From Rhodeus uyekii (taxonomy: Eukaryota > Chordata > Actinopteri > Cypriniformes > Acheilognathidae), in NCBI GenBank assembly GCA_037043235.1, contig JAWRVZ010000025.1:3003501-3067500 (forward strand): a stretch of 64,000 nucleotides of DNA, given 5' to 3'. This document shows positions 12,260 through 26,442 of the stretch, in pieces (positions within the stretch are counted from its first letter, which is position 1; each line of letters starts with the position of its first letter). The translations under genes and the position numbers were made by a program. Under the pieces are notes generated by a model. That model did no database searches. It was not told where the DNA came from and saw nothing but the letters and a program-made list of their open reading frames with translations.

Positions 12260-13205
12260 TTGGGTCTTTGGTGACCTGTTGTGATAATAAAAAAACTCTC
12301 TTGATATTAGAGCAGGGGTCTGCAACCTTCAAAATCAAAAGAGCCATTTTGACCTCTTTACTACCGAATAAAATTCACGTGATCCCTAAAATTAAAATAA
12401 CAGTGCATATAAAGGTTTATATCCAGCTTGCAATACATAAAATGACTAAAGTGTGTAGCATTTATGAAATTACAGAACAACAAAAAATAAAATAAAAAAT
12501 AGAATAGCTTATTTATTGATTCCCATATATATTTTTCAAAGCAAGTGGGAGCAGCTGGACAGTGATGAAAGAGCCGCAGGTTGCAGACCCCTGTATTAGA
12601 GTAACAAAAAAAGAAGAAAAAAACATTTTATTATCTTTTGGAACTTGGAAGGGTACCATTTGAACAGAAGTTTAATACCATCATCACTGTCCTCGTCACA
12701 GCTCATTTTCCAGTACTCGTGATCTCAAACATATTTTCATCATCTTAAAAATTGCTGACAGGTCCACTGTTAAGTGACAGTAGCACTAATATTTGATTAC
12801 ATTCAGTAGTTAGTAAATCAGAGAGCCATTTCAAGTTTTGCTGATGATACTTCATATTCTTTTGTTTTCTGCCTGTGGTAACTATAAGTGAAAAGTCACT
12901 CCATCATTGTGTATAAAACATTGCACTCGTTCAGTCATCAAAGATTAAATTATTGTTGTGCAGGTTTTTTTATTTTTATTCTGTTACACACCTTGGTTCA
13001 TTAGTGATCTTATGCAATTTTACCAAAAAATAAAGGGAAAATAGGCATTCTCTTATAATTGAATGTATTTTCTTGTTACAGTGTTTAGAATTCATTGTTT
13101 GAGGGATACTAAGAAGGTTTATATCTAACTTTGAATGAATGAGGAGGAGGGTTGTGAATGACATCTTGGGTCACTAAAGTCCCAAGGTACGCGTTTAAGG
13201 GATGA
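12260..13205 (-). mobile_element. Diverged interspersed repeat, copy 1 (with nested hAT MITE)
   Basis: Blocks at 12601-12760 and 12990-13205 align by eye with 47750-48090: a TTTTGGA.(C/T)TTGGAAG block, a CATCACTGT(C/T)CTCGTCA.AGCTCATTT block and a tail with CG(C/T)GTTT(A/G)AGG. On the - strand both copies start a short reading frame with an acidic M-S-x-D-E-x-S-D-D beginning, which may be the first coding piece of a piggyBac-type transposase. No catalytic domain remains. The hAT MITE at 12313-12593 is inserted in it. Confidence 0.5.
12313..12593. mobile_element. hAT-type MITE with perfect 8-bp target duplication
   Basis: The 281-bp element starts CAGGGGTCTGCAACCTT and ends AGGTTGCAGACCCCTG, a near-perfect terminal inverted repeat. 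TATTAGAG flanks it exactly at 12305-12312 and 12594-12601. CAGGGGTC termini with 8-bp duplications identify the hAT superfamily (Charlie-like). It has no coding capacity. Confidence 0.9.
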
Positions 13206-16200
13206 AGCTATCTGTTGTATCAAGCAAATAAACATGATGTGCCGAATTGCAGAGCTGATGCAAGTATTTCCTCATTGCTATCGTAACTGCTTTCTAAACT
13301 GCTGTTTTCTCTCCTCTGTCATTTCTGTTGTGTTCATTTTGTCATTGAGAGGAAAGAGTGCAGCACATATTAAAATATTAATCTAAAGGCCACTCTCAGC
13401 AGCACTGTGATGTTCGTTAACAGTATTCCACTGCTCTGGTAACTTATTTTTACCCGTAAGGGAAGAATACAAAAGATCTTTACTATGGGTACAGCAAGGC
13501 CCTTAATGTTGAAGGTTCTGAAGAATTGATAAATGTCATGTTTTGTTTACCAACTCTAGATACGCATTTGGAATGTATGTGGATGTGTATCTAGGCCATA
13601 CAAGAGAGAAGAAGAAGAGAGAGAGGGTGGTGACAGGTTATTCCTGTGAAGTTGGCATGAGTTCAGCTCTCCACACAGAATGAGATCACAGAGATTCAGA
13701 ATTCCACACTACACTATGAAATGTCTGGCTCTCACCCAGCCTTTATTGTAGATTACTTTTGACACAGACCGCTCAATTCCCCATCCATTAAATTACATTT
13801 ATGGCCTTTATGTATTGTCACTCGTTATTGATCGCTGATAGACCAGTACTATTTGAAGATCCTATTTTTGAGTATTATTGGCAACAAATGTATAAATGTA
13901 AAGTTTTTTTCTGACTTAGAAATTTGAAATTTGACACCTTTGAATGTCTAACACATATTACTAAATGTCGGTTCTATGGGTCATTTAGAGCGTATGATGA
14001 ATATGGTTAGTAGAACACAACATAGCTCGCATTATAATTATGCAATCAGCTATTTATAAAATGTGAGAGACAATGTCAGAACATTGCTCGGTACGTTGTA
14101 TTCGATATCTAATTAAGCCTTTTCTGAAATCCCGAATGTGCTGTGTGATGAATGCATTCAACAAATCAGAGGTTGAAATGCATCGAGTGTCAGAGGGCCA
14201 CAAAAAGATCTAGCCAGCAACAAGAAACATATCCCGTGACAAGACCAGACAACATTACGATCCAGAGAATGTGACCCTAGAATAATAATGTTTCTCTGCT
14301 CAATGGAAACCTCAGCTCATCTGAAGACTTATGACCTTCAGCTTACTTTTTTAAGCTACTAATAAGCACAAGAGGTCCTTAAAGGGCAAAGGAGATGCAT
14401 GTACATTTCAAAAGAGAGATGTCACAGAAACCATTTGCATACACTTTTAAGATTAGCACGGTACATTGTGAACAAAGATTACTGTAATTTTGGAAAACCA
14501 TGAGGAGATACCCTCATGAATGTTAAACACGTTTGAAGTGTGAGTGGATTATTGGAAGGAAGAGCTACGAGAGAAACAGCAAGTAGATTAAGCACAAATG
14601 CTGGCCCCTTACAGGCTGTTTTGCTTCTAAAAGGGATTAAAGTTTACTGTAAGTTCAAAGCGAGTGTATTGCAAGGAAAGCAAGTTGTGAAGACATCACA
14701 CTCTCATCATTTTCTGGTTATACTTCATTTACATAGCAACAGAAATATGAAGAATTTTCTTGATGACTATGAACCTTTTTGAGAGCTTGTTGCAAATATC
14801 AAGGTTATTTTTGTAGCAGCTGAGTTCAAATTGAGGAAACCTTAAGCCCCGGCCGGCTGACAGATGCTCAGACAGAGAATGTTGGGGATTATGCAAAAAG
14901 CAGCACGTTACATCACTCAGTAGTCACATGAATTCAACATTAGAGAACGGTCATTACTGATATAGACACTGTACTGCAAATAAAGGTTGAACAACGGAAA
15001 TCCAGACATCCAGCAACATACTTTCTTTTAACCCTTAAAAATCCAGAAATGCGGCGAAATGCTGATACAGGAGATGAGGTGAACTTAGATAACCCCTCAA
15101 CTCAGCAATTTTAATACAGTTAACACCAGAAGTCCTCGTTGATGTGACTTTTACAATCCCTATTAAAAAATTCCCTATGTTTCATTTTAAATCTACTAAC
15201 CTAAGGTTTTGGGTCTTTAACTTTGATTATATATTAAAGGTGCTGATGTGGTACCACAGGCTTGCAAAGTGTTTTTTGAACCTCTCCTATGAAACCAGCC
15301 TATCAGAAATAGAGCAGCTCCCTTTGAATACAATTCATCTTAATCATTTCCTTTAAACAGGTGATGACTCTCAAGCCAAATAAAGTCTCATTAAGAATCT
15401 TTGCTACACAGTGCCAGTTCCATTCAAATAATAAAGTAGACAAATAACCCTATATGAGTTTTGCACTCTGCCTTTTATCTTGCTAAAGCTCAAACACTTC
15501 AGCTATGATATAAATGGAGACAAAAGGCAGGGACACGGCAGATGAAAGGGTTGGCCTGAATGGGGGATGGATGACAAACCAGCACATATGCAATTCATAC
15601 ATTTCAGGATTTCACTCTAATTGAATTTGTTCAAGGGTTCATTCTCCCAAACACATTTCTATTGTCAGTCCATATATATAGTATTATTCTTCAAATTCCA
15701 TTCAAAGACTAACATGTGATTTAATTTCAAAGTCAAGTCACTTAAGTTATTTATCCTAATGTATTGATATTACAGTTTTCCTCATTTGCTTTGGCTCAAT
15801 TCTCGATTGAGATGTTTTTCTCTCAAAATAACAAATTCAGATCTCTGAACAGTTTATTGATCACATTAGATTTGAATTTCTCATTAATTCAAGTAAACTG
15901 CATGTGTTTCGGCAAATGTGCAAAAGAGTAAAATGGTCTACTATTGGACAATAACTAAATGCACTTAGTAATCACAATTATACTAATTAACCAATCAAGT
16001 TTGGAAGCATATATTGAGTTTGTGATAATCACTACTATCTTTGAATATGTAGGAACATCACAACCATAAACAGCAGTATAACATCTCAACATTTTGACCA
16101 GTGTGGCTCAAGCAATGACAAAACACTTTATTTGGTGGCATTGGCCTTTTTTTTACACTATAACTGGGTTTTCTATATGTTTTGCATACATGCAATATAA

Positions 16201-16249
16201 TTTGGATGTTCCATCTAACAGTTGTGACAATTGAACTTACAGTTTAGAA
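13206..16249. other. Intergenic, no feature recognised
   Basis: Mostly AT-rich. A purine run (AGAGAGAAGAAG) occurs near 13600. No exon, RNA gene or recognisable transposon end is seen. The region lies upstream of actin and could hold enhancers that cannot be identified here. Confidence 0.45.
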
Positions 16250-16400
16250 CAGGGGTCTCAAACTCATATTACCTGGGGGTCGCAGGAGGCAGAGTCTGGG
16301 TGAGGCTGGGCTGCATAAAGTATTCCACAAAAAAAGCTTTGTAAAAAAAAAAAAATTTCTCAAACGTCATTATTGACGGTTCTTTAACTTAATTGGGTTC
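16250..16400 (+). mobile_element. hAT-like transposon fragment (left end)
   Basis: It begins CAGGGGTCTCAAACTCATAT, continues with a GC-rich GGGGGTCGCAGGAGGC block and is followed by TTCCACAAAAAAAGC, the arrangement of common fish hAT elements. No matching right terminus is found before the actin promoter, so the copy is truncated. Confidence 0.6.
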
Positions 16401-16487
16401 TTCTGAGCATGAACTGTCCTGAACATAAATAGAATTTTGAAGAACATGAACGGTTCTTCTGAATATGACTTGTCTGCCTACTTTATG

Positions 16488-16612
16488 AGAAACGTTCTCA
16501 TTATTTTGAGATACTAAGTCATTATTATGAGAACCTTTCTTATTTTTTCGAGATACTAAGTCATTGTTATGAGAAAAATTCTCATTATTTCGAGATACTA
16601 AACTTTAGAGAA
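16488..16612. repeat. Three tandem ~50-bp units
   Basis: The unit GAGATACTAAGTCATT(A/G)TTATGAGAA...TTCTTATTTTTTC repeats about three times with small changes. No coding role is apparent. Confidence 0.7.
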
Positions 16613-17106
16613 TATTAAGTCTGTTTCCAAAGCGATTGCAACAAACTGTGAACTTTGTATTATACAGATGAAAAAAGATTATGAGATAGAGAGAGTTGTT
16701 ATTCACATTTTTGCTGTATATGCTCTTCTGATATGTAATGATAATTTTACCATTCAAAAACATAATAGTATTAACACACACCACACATAGGAAAATGTCA
16801 CAGAAAGTACAGTAAATACAGCATAATCTGCTGTTTTAAATAATATTTGTTATTTTTCTTTTATTTATTCACTGTTCTTTTCTTTTCAAAACTCTTGCTT
16901 TCCTCAGAAACGCTGACACATTCATATATCACATAAAAAATAAACCTTATCACCTTAATCATCATTAAGGTAAACGGGTAAACGGTTGAATATTTGTTGT
17001 TTAGGGATGACATTTAAACATTCCACCGTGATTAATAATGACGTGCTGAAAATCGTGGAATACCATCACTCGCCCCCCCCAGCGCGACGCCTCCCCGCGT
17101 CTCTTG

Positions 17107-17255
17107 CCATACATGGACTCAGGACCGAATGCCTCACGGGGGTCTCTCCTCTCCGCGCCCTTCCATTCATGGCCACTCCACTCTCAATGGCGCTCGGGCT
17201 ACCAAATAAGGAGAGGGAAGTCCAGCGGGCGTCGAGCCATTCGTAGAGTATAAAT
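17107..17255 (+). promoter_or_regulatory. actc1: Muscle actin promoter: CArG boxes and TATA
   Basis: CCAAATAAGG at 17202-17211 is a perfect CArG box, the binding site for serum response factor. CCATACATGG (17107-17116) and CCATTCATGG (17163-17172) are one-mismatch CArG-like sites upstream. TATAAA at 17249-17254 lies about 25-30 bases before the expected transcription start. Vertebrate sarcomeric actin promoters use several CArG boxes close to the TATA box for muscle-specific expression, and the spacing here fits. A C-rich run sits at 17072-17080. Confidence 0.8.
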
Positions 17256-17278
17256 TGGCTGCTGCTCAAGGCGGTGTC

Positions 17279-17321
17279 TACCATTCACTCTCCAAGGGAA
17301 CCAGCTCCTGGTGCTGATCTG
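17279..17321 (+). other. actc1: Noncoding first exon of actin gene
   Basis: The start is inferred from the TATA box about 28 bases upstream. The end is set by the donor CTG|GTAAGT at 17321/17322. Intron 1 runs to 17952. It contains no ATG, as is usual for muscle actin 5' leaders. Confidence 0.65.
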
Positions 17322-17960
17322 GTAAGTACAGCTAAAGCTTTCAGAAATGTCAGACTTCATTTAATGGGATGATCTTCTGAATGCTAGGATTTAAAATGAG
17401 TCAGTTCTGCTGCAATGTCTCTGGAATTATAATGAAAATAATTGACTCTTGAGCTAAACAAATATTTCAGAGGCTTAAGAGTTGCCAGTTAAGAATGTTT
17501 GCTGACTTCGAGTTTCAAAAATCTTATTAATGTGCTTATTTTTGAAACTTTTTCATGTGGAAAAGTCAATCAAAGATTGAATACTGATCTACACTTTTGA
17601 AAAAAATAATTGCAAAGGGGTGTTTTCACTATGCCATAGAAGAACCATTTGGGGTTTTACAAATATTTCAGAGGACATTTCTTAAAAGAACCCTTTTGTG
17701 TGTGTGTGTTTGTGTGTGTGAACATTTTTTCACTCTTAATAACCTTTTGTGCAATCGAAAGAATCATAGGTGTCAACAGTTCTTCACAGAACCATAGATG
17801 TCAATAAAGAACATCTATTTATAAGGGTTTATGGAGAAGGATTTTAGATGTTCTGATGGTCTATTCCGATGAGAGCGCAGTAGCTTGGCAGGAATGCAAA
17901 CGCAATGACTTAGATGTTCGCGGCTTGTTCTGATCCTCATATAGAACCCCAGCTGACACC

Positions 17961-20678
<2,718 letters not shown>

Positions 20679-20900
20679 GCAACAGGATACCCATATTACA
20701 CTCCTGATTATTGATGCAATGAACAGAAATTCTAAACATTACCTCCGCCTGATATTCACGCAGGCAGATTTTACCTTTATTTTTCCTTGTACAGTATGTT
20801 TACACCAAAGTGCAATTTGTTTGTAGTTAATTACTGGTTCAGAACAACATTTGTATGTGAATATTTATTGGTTTTTAAATAAACAAGACAGAAACATTTG
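20679..20900 (+). terminator. actc1: Actin 3' UTR and poly(A) signal
   Basis: AATAAA at 20878-20883 lies 200 bases after the stop codon, the first canonical signal downstream. It is followed by a T-rich stretch near 20910. The 3' UTR is short, as is usual for muscle actins. Confidence 0.75.
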
Positions 20901-21780
20901 AGAAGAAATCTTCTTTTCCTCCAAAAGCATTTTGAATTCATCTTTGTCGCTTACTACAAGACATGCATTGCTCATAAATACAGCAAATACAGGACTGCAT
21001 AAAAGCTAGCTGTGATGGATTCATATTTGCGACTTCAATTAGCACCCAGTATAAAAATAGCTTCCGCTCTCTAGGAGGCGAAGCTGGATCAGAGGAGAAC
21101 GCAGCTCATTGTCAAGATGCCCTCTTCAGGCTTATGAGGATATTTATTTTTATCTTACCTACGCTATAAATACATACAAACATTGCTTGACCAGTGTTGA
21201 GTTTTACAGCCTCAACTCTTAGTTGAATTCTAGATGGGCTATCCCATGTTGACATGAATTGTTTTCATCTCTCCATCATCCTTGTGGGTAGTCCTAAAGC
21301 GATTACTCACCACTGTAAATTCACCACAAGCATTACCACAAATAGATGTTTGATCACCCTTCCTCACCTGCAGGGTGATGTGAAGAGTTCAGATTAACCA
21401 ACGCACGGAAAAAAAGACGCACCTGTAGTCGAATGTAGTTCCATGCGTTTTGCAGAACTGAAAACGTATTGGCATTTTAATTTATAACGTATAAATAGTG
21501 TGTGAGACGGGCGGTCGACTATTTTGAAGGAATAAGTAGTGTAGAACCTAAAAGTAATTTCCCCTGAGCTGAAACGCTAAAAATAATTTCCCCAAAATCA
21601 GCTGTAAACGTCATCAAAACACTTTCAAATCTCTTCTTTTGTGATGTTTAAATCTGTAAGAAAGCGATGTATATCGCAGTGCTTGTCGCGCTATGTGAAG
21701 CGCGCGTGCGGAAACCTCTACTTACCCTTTGACTTTCTTTCTTTTTGGGGTTTCAAGCCTTATAATTACCCGCCAAGATG
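20901..21780. other. Intergenic between actin and gjd2
   Basis: No gene is seen. The sequence becomes CpG-rich towards 21660 and leads into the gjd2 promoter. A block near 21010-21130 is GC-balanced and repeat-free. Confidence 0.5.
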
Positions 21781-22359
21781 CGCGCCTTGTTTATTGTCGC
21801 GCGCGCTCGCGCGCTCTCTCACACGCTAAACTCTAATCTGCTTCGGACTCCCATCCTGTCACGCTAGTGGGAGTGTGTGTGTGTGTGTGTGTGTGTCGCC
21901 GGAGATAGACATCCCCAGTGATCTGAGTTTATCACCAATGATTTTATTACGGATTAATCAGTGCCTCTCTGGCATATTCGGAGAATAATGAAACGGAGAA
22001 ATCCTGCTGTTCTGATTTCTCTCCAACAACCTGTCTGCGCGTGACGCAGGGGGGAGGAGGAGTGGGCAGTCTACTTAAAGCGGGATTAGCACGAGCCAAA
22101 CATTATACTCCCCTCCGTTTAGGCTCAGAGCGACCTATCGTCCTGCTCGGGAGACAGAAAATAGGAGGGCTTTAGATTAATCGGGACCTCAGACGAACGC
22201 GCGCTCCGGAGCGAGGCGTGGACGACAAGGTGGACAGCAGCGACTAATCAATGCATTCACCAGATACTACACTCGCCTTTAGAGCGATAGACGCGAAACA
22301 GTAGCTCGCATTTGATTTTACACGGTCCACTGTGTTATATCGTCTCCGAATGAACAGCC
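21780..22359 (+). promoter_or_regulatory. gjd2: CpG-rich gjd2 promoter region and 5' UTR
   Basis: The stretch is much richer in CpG than the flanks (runs of CGCGCG near 21800, further CpG at 22030-22060 and 22195-22215). A (GT)n run lies at 21868-21896. A TGACG half-CRE occurs at 22042-22046. No convincing TATA box is placed before the leader, so the start site cannot be fixed; about 22080-22130 is plausible. Confidence 0.5.
22251..22304 (+). other. Upstream ORF (17 codons) in gjd2 leader
   Basis: An ATG at 22251 opens 17 codons closed by TAG at 22302-22304, entirely upstream of the connexin start. If the leader includes it, ribosomes would meet it first, and it could dampen connexin translation. 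No protein function is implied. Confidence 0.4.
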
Positions 22360-23511
22360 ATGGGGGAATGGACAATTCTCGAGCGTCTCCTGGAGGCGGC
22401 TGTCCAACAGCACTCTACTATGATCGGGAGGTGAGGGAAAAAAGTGGAACATTTTTATTGATTGCTTAGTACATTTTTTTTAAAGGTCATTATGCAGTGA
22501 CCCTTCTGAATAAGGGCGATTGGCCACTGGAACTTGATGTGCCCACTGCAAAGCACAGAAATGTGTTTGAAGAATCCAGATAATGCTTTTGTTGCTGTTC
22601 TTAATGCACATTTTGAAAAACGAAGCGTTTGTGCCATCGGTAAGATTACTGTTCCATGTCAGATCTCATTTGCTTTCAAAGAAATGTTGTGCGCGCCCTG
22701 GCTCGAAGCGCGCGTTTGCCTGTGGAGAGGGTTTCAGCACTGGACAGCTCCCCGCGTCAATCTGCACAGCCAATGAATGTAAAATGATACAGTAAAAACC
22801 TGTTAGCTGGTTAACTGTAAGTTACCATATTATATACAATAAGAAATGTTAGATCTAACACGCATTACATCTCATTTTACTGTAAAATACTATAAAGTTA
22901 AGTTTTTAATGATGACAATCTGTTATATTCGACTCGATAATACATTTGTGGAGATCAGTAAAATTACGTTTCTAAAAACTCACCTTTGATAATTTTTCAT
23001 TACAACAATTCTGTTACTTCCTTTTCTTAACAGTTACGTACATTCAGAGTGTTATATGTTACATTTTATGTTATTTGGTTGTTGTACATATCTTATTTCA
23101 GTGCCTTTATGATGTTTTGTGACTGATTAACTGGCTGTTTGTTTCTGTTTAATGATGCTCATTATGTGCTCATTTGTTTAGCAATATATATTATACATCA
23201 GTATATGCAAAGACCAAAGCATTGTACAAATTTAGTTATTTAAATATTTTAGCATCATCCGATTACACATATCAGTGTAGCATTCATGAAATACGGTTAG
23301 GACTGCCTGTTTTTAATAGTAAATTTAACAGGATTTTTTCAATTAAATATTTTAAAAATTCACTTTTCAATATTAACTTGACTGTGAATACTGGAGCATA
23401 TGCACTATGAACTTTTTTTTTTCTTTCTTTCTTTGTCTTTAGGATCCTATTGACAGTGGTGGTTATCTTCCGGATTCTAATTGTGGCAATTGTTGGAGAG
23501 ACCGTGTATGA
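22350..23511 (+). other. Overlapping upstream ORF crossing the gjd2 intron
   Basis: A second upstream ATG at 22350 is ten bases before the connexin ATG and in another frame. It reads 27 codons exactly to the exon-1 end (22430). After splicing to 23443 it continues 22 codons to TGA at 23509-23511, giving 49 residues. Its start context is weak (C at -3, A at +4), while the connexin start is strong (G at -3, G at +4), so leaky scanning would favour connexin. It may be regulatory or chance. Confidence 0.35.
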
Positions 23512-24286
23512 TGATGAGCAGTCCATGTTTGTGTGCAACACTTTGCAGCCGGGCTGTAACCAAGCTTGCTATGACAAAGCATTCCCTATATCTCACATCA
23601 GATACTGGGTGTTCCAGATCATCATGGTTTGCACACCCAGTCTGTGCTTCATCACATACTCAGTGCATCAGTCAGCCAAACAGAAGGAGCGTAGATACTC
23701 CATGGTCTACCTTTCCCTTGACAAAGATACCGATATAATGAGACGAGACGACAGCAAAAAGATCAAAAACACCATTGTGAACGGAGTACTTCAGAACACA
23801 GAGAACTCCACCAAAGAATCCGAACCTGACTGTTTGGAAGTGAAAGAGATCCCCAGTTCAGCCATGAGAACTACCAAATCTAAAATGAGAAGACAAGAGG
23901 GCATCTCAAGGTTCTACATCATTCAGGTGGTTTTCAGGAACGCGCTGGAGATTGGCTTCTTGGTGGGGCAGTACTTCTTGTACGGTTTCAACGTGCCTGC
24001 CGTGTACGAGTGCGATCGTTACCCTTGCATTAAAGACGTCGAATGCTACGTTTCGAGACCCACGGAGAAAACTGTGTTCCTCGTCTTCATGTTTGCTGTC
24101 AGTGGGATTTGCGTGGTGCTCAACCTGGCAGAACTCAATCACCTGGGCTGGAGGAAAATTAAAACGGCTGTGAGAGGGGTGCAGGCTAGGAGGAAGTCCA
24201 TATATGAGATCAGAAACAAGGACTTACCGCGGATGAGCATGCCCAATTTCGGCCGCACCCAGTCGAGTGACTCTGCCTACGTGTAA
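22360..24286 (+). CDS. gjd2: Gap junction delta-2 connexin (Cx35/Cx36), complete
   Basis: The gene encodes the channel protein of neuronal electrical synapses; six subunits form a hemichannel. Coding exons are 22360-22430 (71 nt) and 23443-24286 (844 nt), together 304 aa plus stop. The single early intron after 71 coding bases is the Cx36-group gene structure. Four membrane segments fall near residues 22-42, 77-97, 181-203 and 234-252. Extracellular loop 1 has Cys55, Cys62 and Cys66 (C-x6-C-x3-C), and loop 2 has Cys214, Cys219 and Cys225 (C-x4-C-x5-C), the docking cysteines of connexins. Ser110 in R-R-Y-S and Ser276 in R-R-K-S match the known PKA sites of fish Cx35. The basic stretch after Trp260 fits the calmodulin-binding region, and the C-terminal S-A-Y-V is the ZO-1 PDZ ligand. 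Everything needed for function is present. Teleosts have two gjd2 copies; which one this is was not decided. Confidence 0.95.
22733..22752. promoter_or_regulatory. RE1/NRSE-like site in gjd2 intron 1
   Basis: TTCAGCAC and GGACAGCTCC are close matches to the two halves of the REST/NRSF recognition element, but separated by one base instead of the canonical three. REST silences neuronal genes outside neurons, and such an element has been described for mammalian Cx36. The shorter spacing makes binding uncertain. Confidence 0.35.
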
Positions 24287-24312
24287 TGCTCCCTTCTTCT
24301 TGTTCATTAGAG

Positions 24313-24345
24313 CAGTGCTGCTCAATCCAGGTCCAGGAAGACCCC
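24313..24345 (+). mobile_element. hAT-like terminus remnant in gjd2 3' UTR
   Basis: CAGTGCTGCTCAATCCAGG followed by TCCAGGAAGACCCC resembles the left end of a fish hAT family. No partner end was found. Confidence 0.4.
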
Positions 24346-24428
24346 ACGTTTTGGATGTTTCCCTCCTCTGAAATACCCATTTTAAATCTTGGAGTCAACC
24401 CAACCTACTCAAGTCTACCCAAACCAAC

Positions 24429-24642
24429 AATGAAAATTCTGGCATTGTTTACTCACCCTCATGTCGTTCCAAACCAGAATGACTTTCTTTTTTTTTCTTT
24501 TTCTGTGGAACACAAAAGAAGATGTTTTGAAGAATGCTTTGTCCATGCAATGAAAGTGAACAACATTGAACCCCATTTGTTTTCATAACATCTTCTTTTG
24601 TGTTTCATCAGGGCGAGTAAACAATGACAGAACTTTCATTTT
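24429..24642. mobile_element. Fold-back MITE in gjd2 3' UTR
   Basis: The left arm contains TTTACTCACCCTCATGTCG and AACACAAAAGAAGATGTT. The right arm contains AACATCTTCTTTTGTGTTT and GAGTAAACAATGACAGAAC, so the two arms are largely inverted copies around a loop near 24560. This is one of the commonest cyprinid interspersed repeats. In RNA it could fold into a long hairpin. Confidence 0.7.
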
Positions 24643-25740
24643 TGGACCCCATCTAAAATGCACAAAGACTGAAGAACTACTTCATTAGATTATATACAAG
24701 AAAATTTATTGTGGACTGTTCATCTCACCTGTTTCATGGTGGAGACTTCATGGATTTTTTTTTGTCTGGTATGGACAACCAGACATATGGACCAAACGTT
24801 TGTTCCTTATCAGTTACTGAAGGGCACTGATGCAACTTTTTATAGGTCGGAACGGAAAGCTTACGATGATGATTTCCATATTTGTTTATTTCTTCGTTGA
24901 TGATCAGCTGAACCCGAAATATGTTTTGCACTAAATATGGATTTAAAGAAGCCAAAACGATCACGAATCGTGCTGTGAAGGTCTTTTTTATAATTATATT
25001 GTATCCTCATTCTGGTTTTAGATTGCACATATGATAGTTTCAGTTTACTCACCGCAACTAGTTAGACCGCAGTTCACATATGTTTATCCATACTATATAA
25101 ATCATATCTCTCTTTTGGCTTAGATAGATTGGCATCTTTAATGATTAATGGTTGCCTGTGCTTGCACCACTGACCTTAACATAAGTTATCGTTCCGTTAT
25201 ATTTAAGCTGACTTGCAGATCGGTAGCCGGTGAACTGGCCAAAGCTGCAGAATGCTTAACTGTCTATATTTTGTATTTTATTTATTTATTTATATATTTA
25301 TTTTTGACACCAAAGCGCCCATTGCTTTCATTTGTGTGAAACAGATATATTGCTTTTATGTATTCAAGTGCCATATATGTACATAGATATATAAATATAT
25401 ATATTATAGTATATTGTAATCCTTATTGTGAGATATGAATTCCATAAACTCTTTGTGCGGATTGCTACAAAGGATATTCTATCCCTTTAATGTGAGATGT
25501 TGGGGAACGGAAGAGTGGAAAACAGAAACCGTCCACACATATTTTGCATTCATGTAAAGAATGATATTACATTTAAAGTACATAGAATACACTGTTTATC
25601 AGAAATCAGTGAATAAGGGGTTGAGATTCATTTTCCCCTGGTGCTTCTATTTCTCAAAAAAAAAAAAAAAATTGTTAGCAACTATGTGAGGTGAAAAAAA
25701 ACATTCTAATAATAAATGATGGAATTCATGACTAAAAAGC

Positions 25741-26328
25741 TGTGTGACTTGCATTGCTTTATGATTTTGGGGAAATCAGATTTTTCTTCTAATGCAGCAT
25801 TAAAAAGTAAAATTTTCCTAAGGGATTGACGTCCCTGTCATCTTCCCCATGAATCAACTTCCTGTCAGTTGAAATGCTTGCATGTTGTTGATTTTTTGTT
25901 TTATTTTTTGTTTTTGATTGGTTCAGCAACTCGGTGCTTAAATTTGATCCGGCTCCATAATTCTACCTGTCCAGCTTCAGTCATGCTGACACAATGACAG
26001 CAGCTTCCTCCGGGTCCGGTGCCCTGCATACAACTTTGCTATACAGCAGAGGTCTGGTCCCTGCAGAAGTCACGGTGGCCCCTGTGCCAAGGTCACAGAG
26101 AAAGTGCTGAACACTGCAGCCGGTGGCCTCAAAACGGGATCTCTCTCTGCTGACAGACTGGGAGAGTCCTGAGACTGAGGGAGAGGGGGGGTTGTGGATC
26201 TAGGCCCAAGCATCCTGACCCTGACAGATCAATTTGGAATTCAGCAGGGACCTGAGATTCCTCTTTGACACAACACCAACAGCAAAGGTCCAACCTGACA
26301 AGACACTAGTGGAGGGTATTGCTGAGAG

Positions 26329-26359
<31 letters not shown>

Positions 26360-26408
26360 TTGTGTGTATGTGTGTGTGTCTTGTGCAGTTTCATTTTGTC
26401 CAATCCTA

Positions 26409-26442
<34 letters not shown>

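Larger units (their letters stand above)
24287..25740 (+). other. gjd2: Probable gjd2 3' UTR
   Basis: Noncoding sequence follows the stop codon. An AU-rich stretch with overlapping ATTTA motifs lies at 25270-25310, a pattern linked to mRNA instability. AATAAA at 25711-25716 is a good candidate poly(A) signal, which would give a UTR of about 1.4 kb. Repeats occur inside it (24313-24390 and 24429-24642). The end point is inferred only. Confidence 0.4.

Noticed and set aside
17066..17284. Long open frames on both strands over the actin promoter
   Set aside because: They overlap CArG and TATA elements and a CpG-rich stretch, and show no domain; chance frames in GC-rich DNA.
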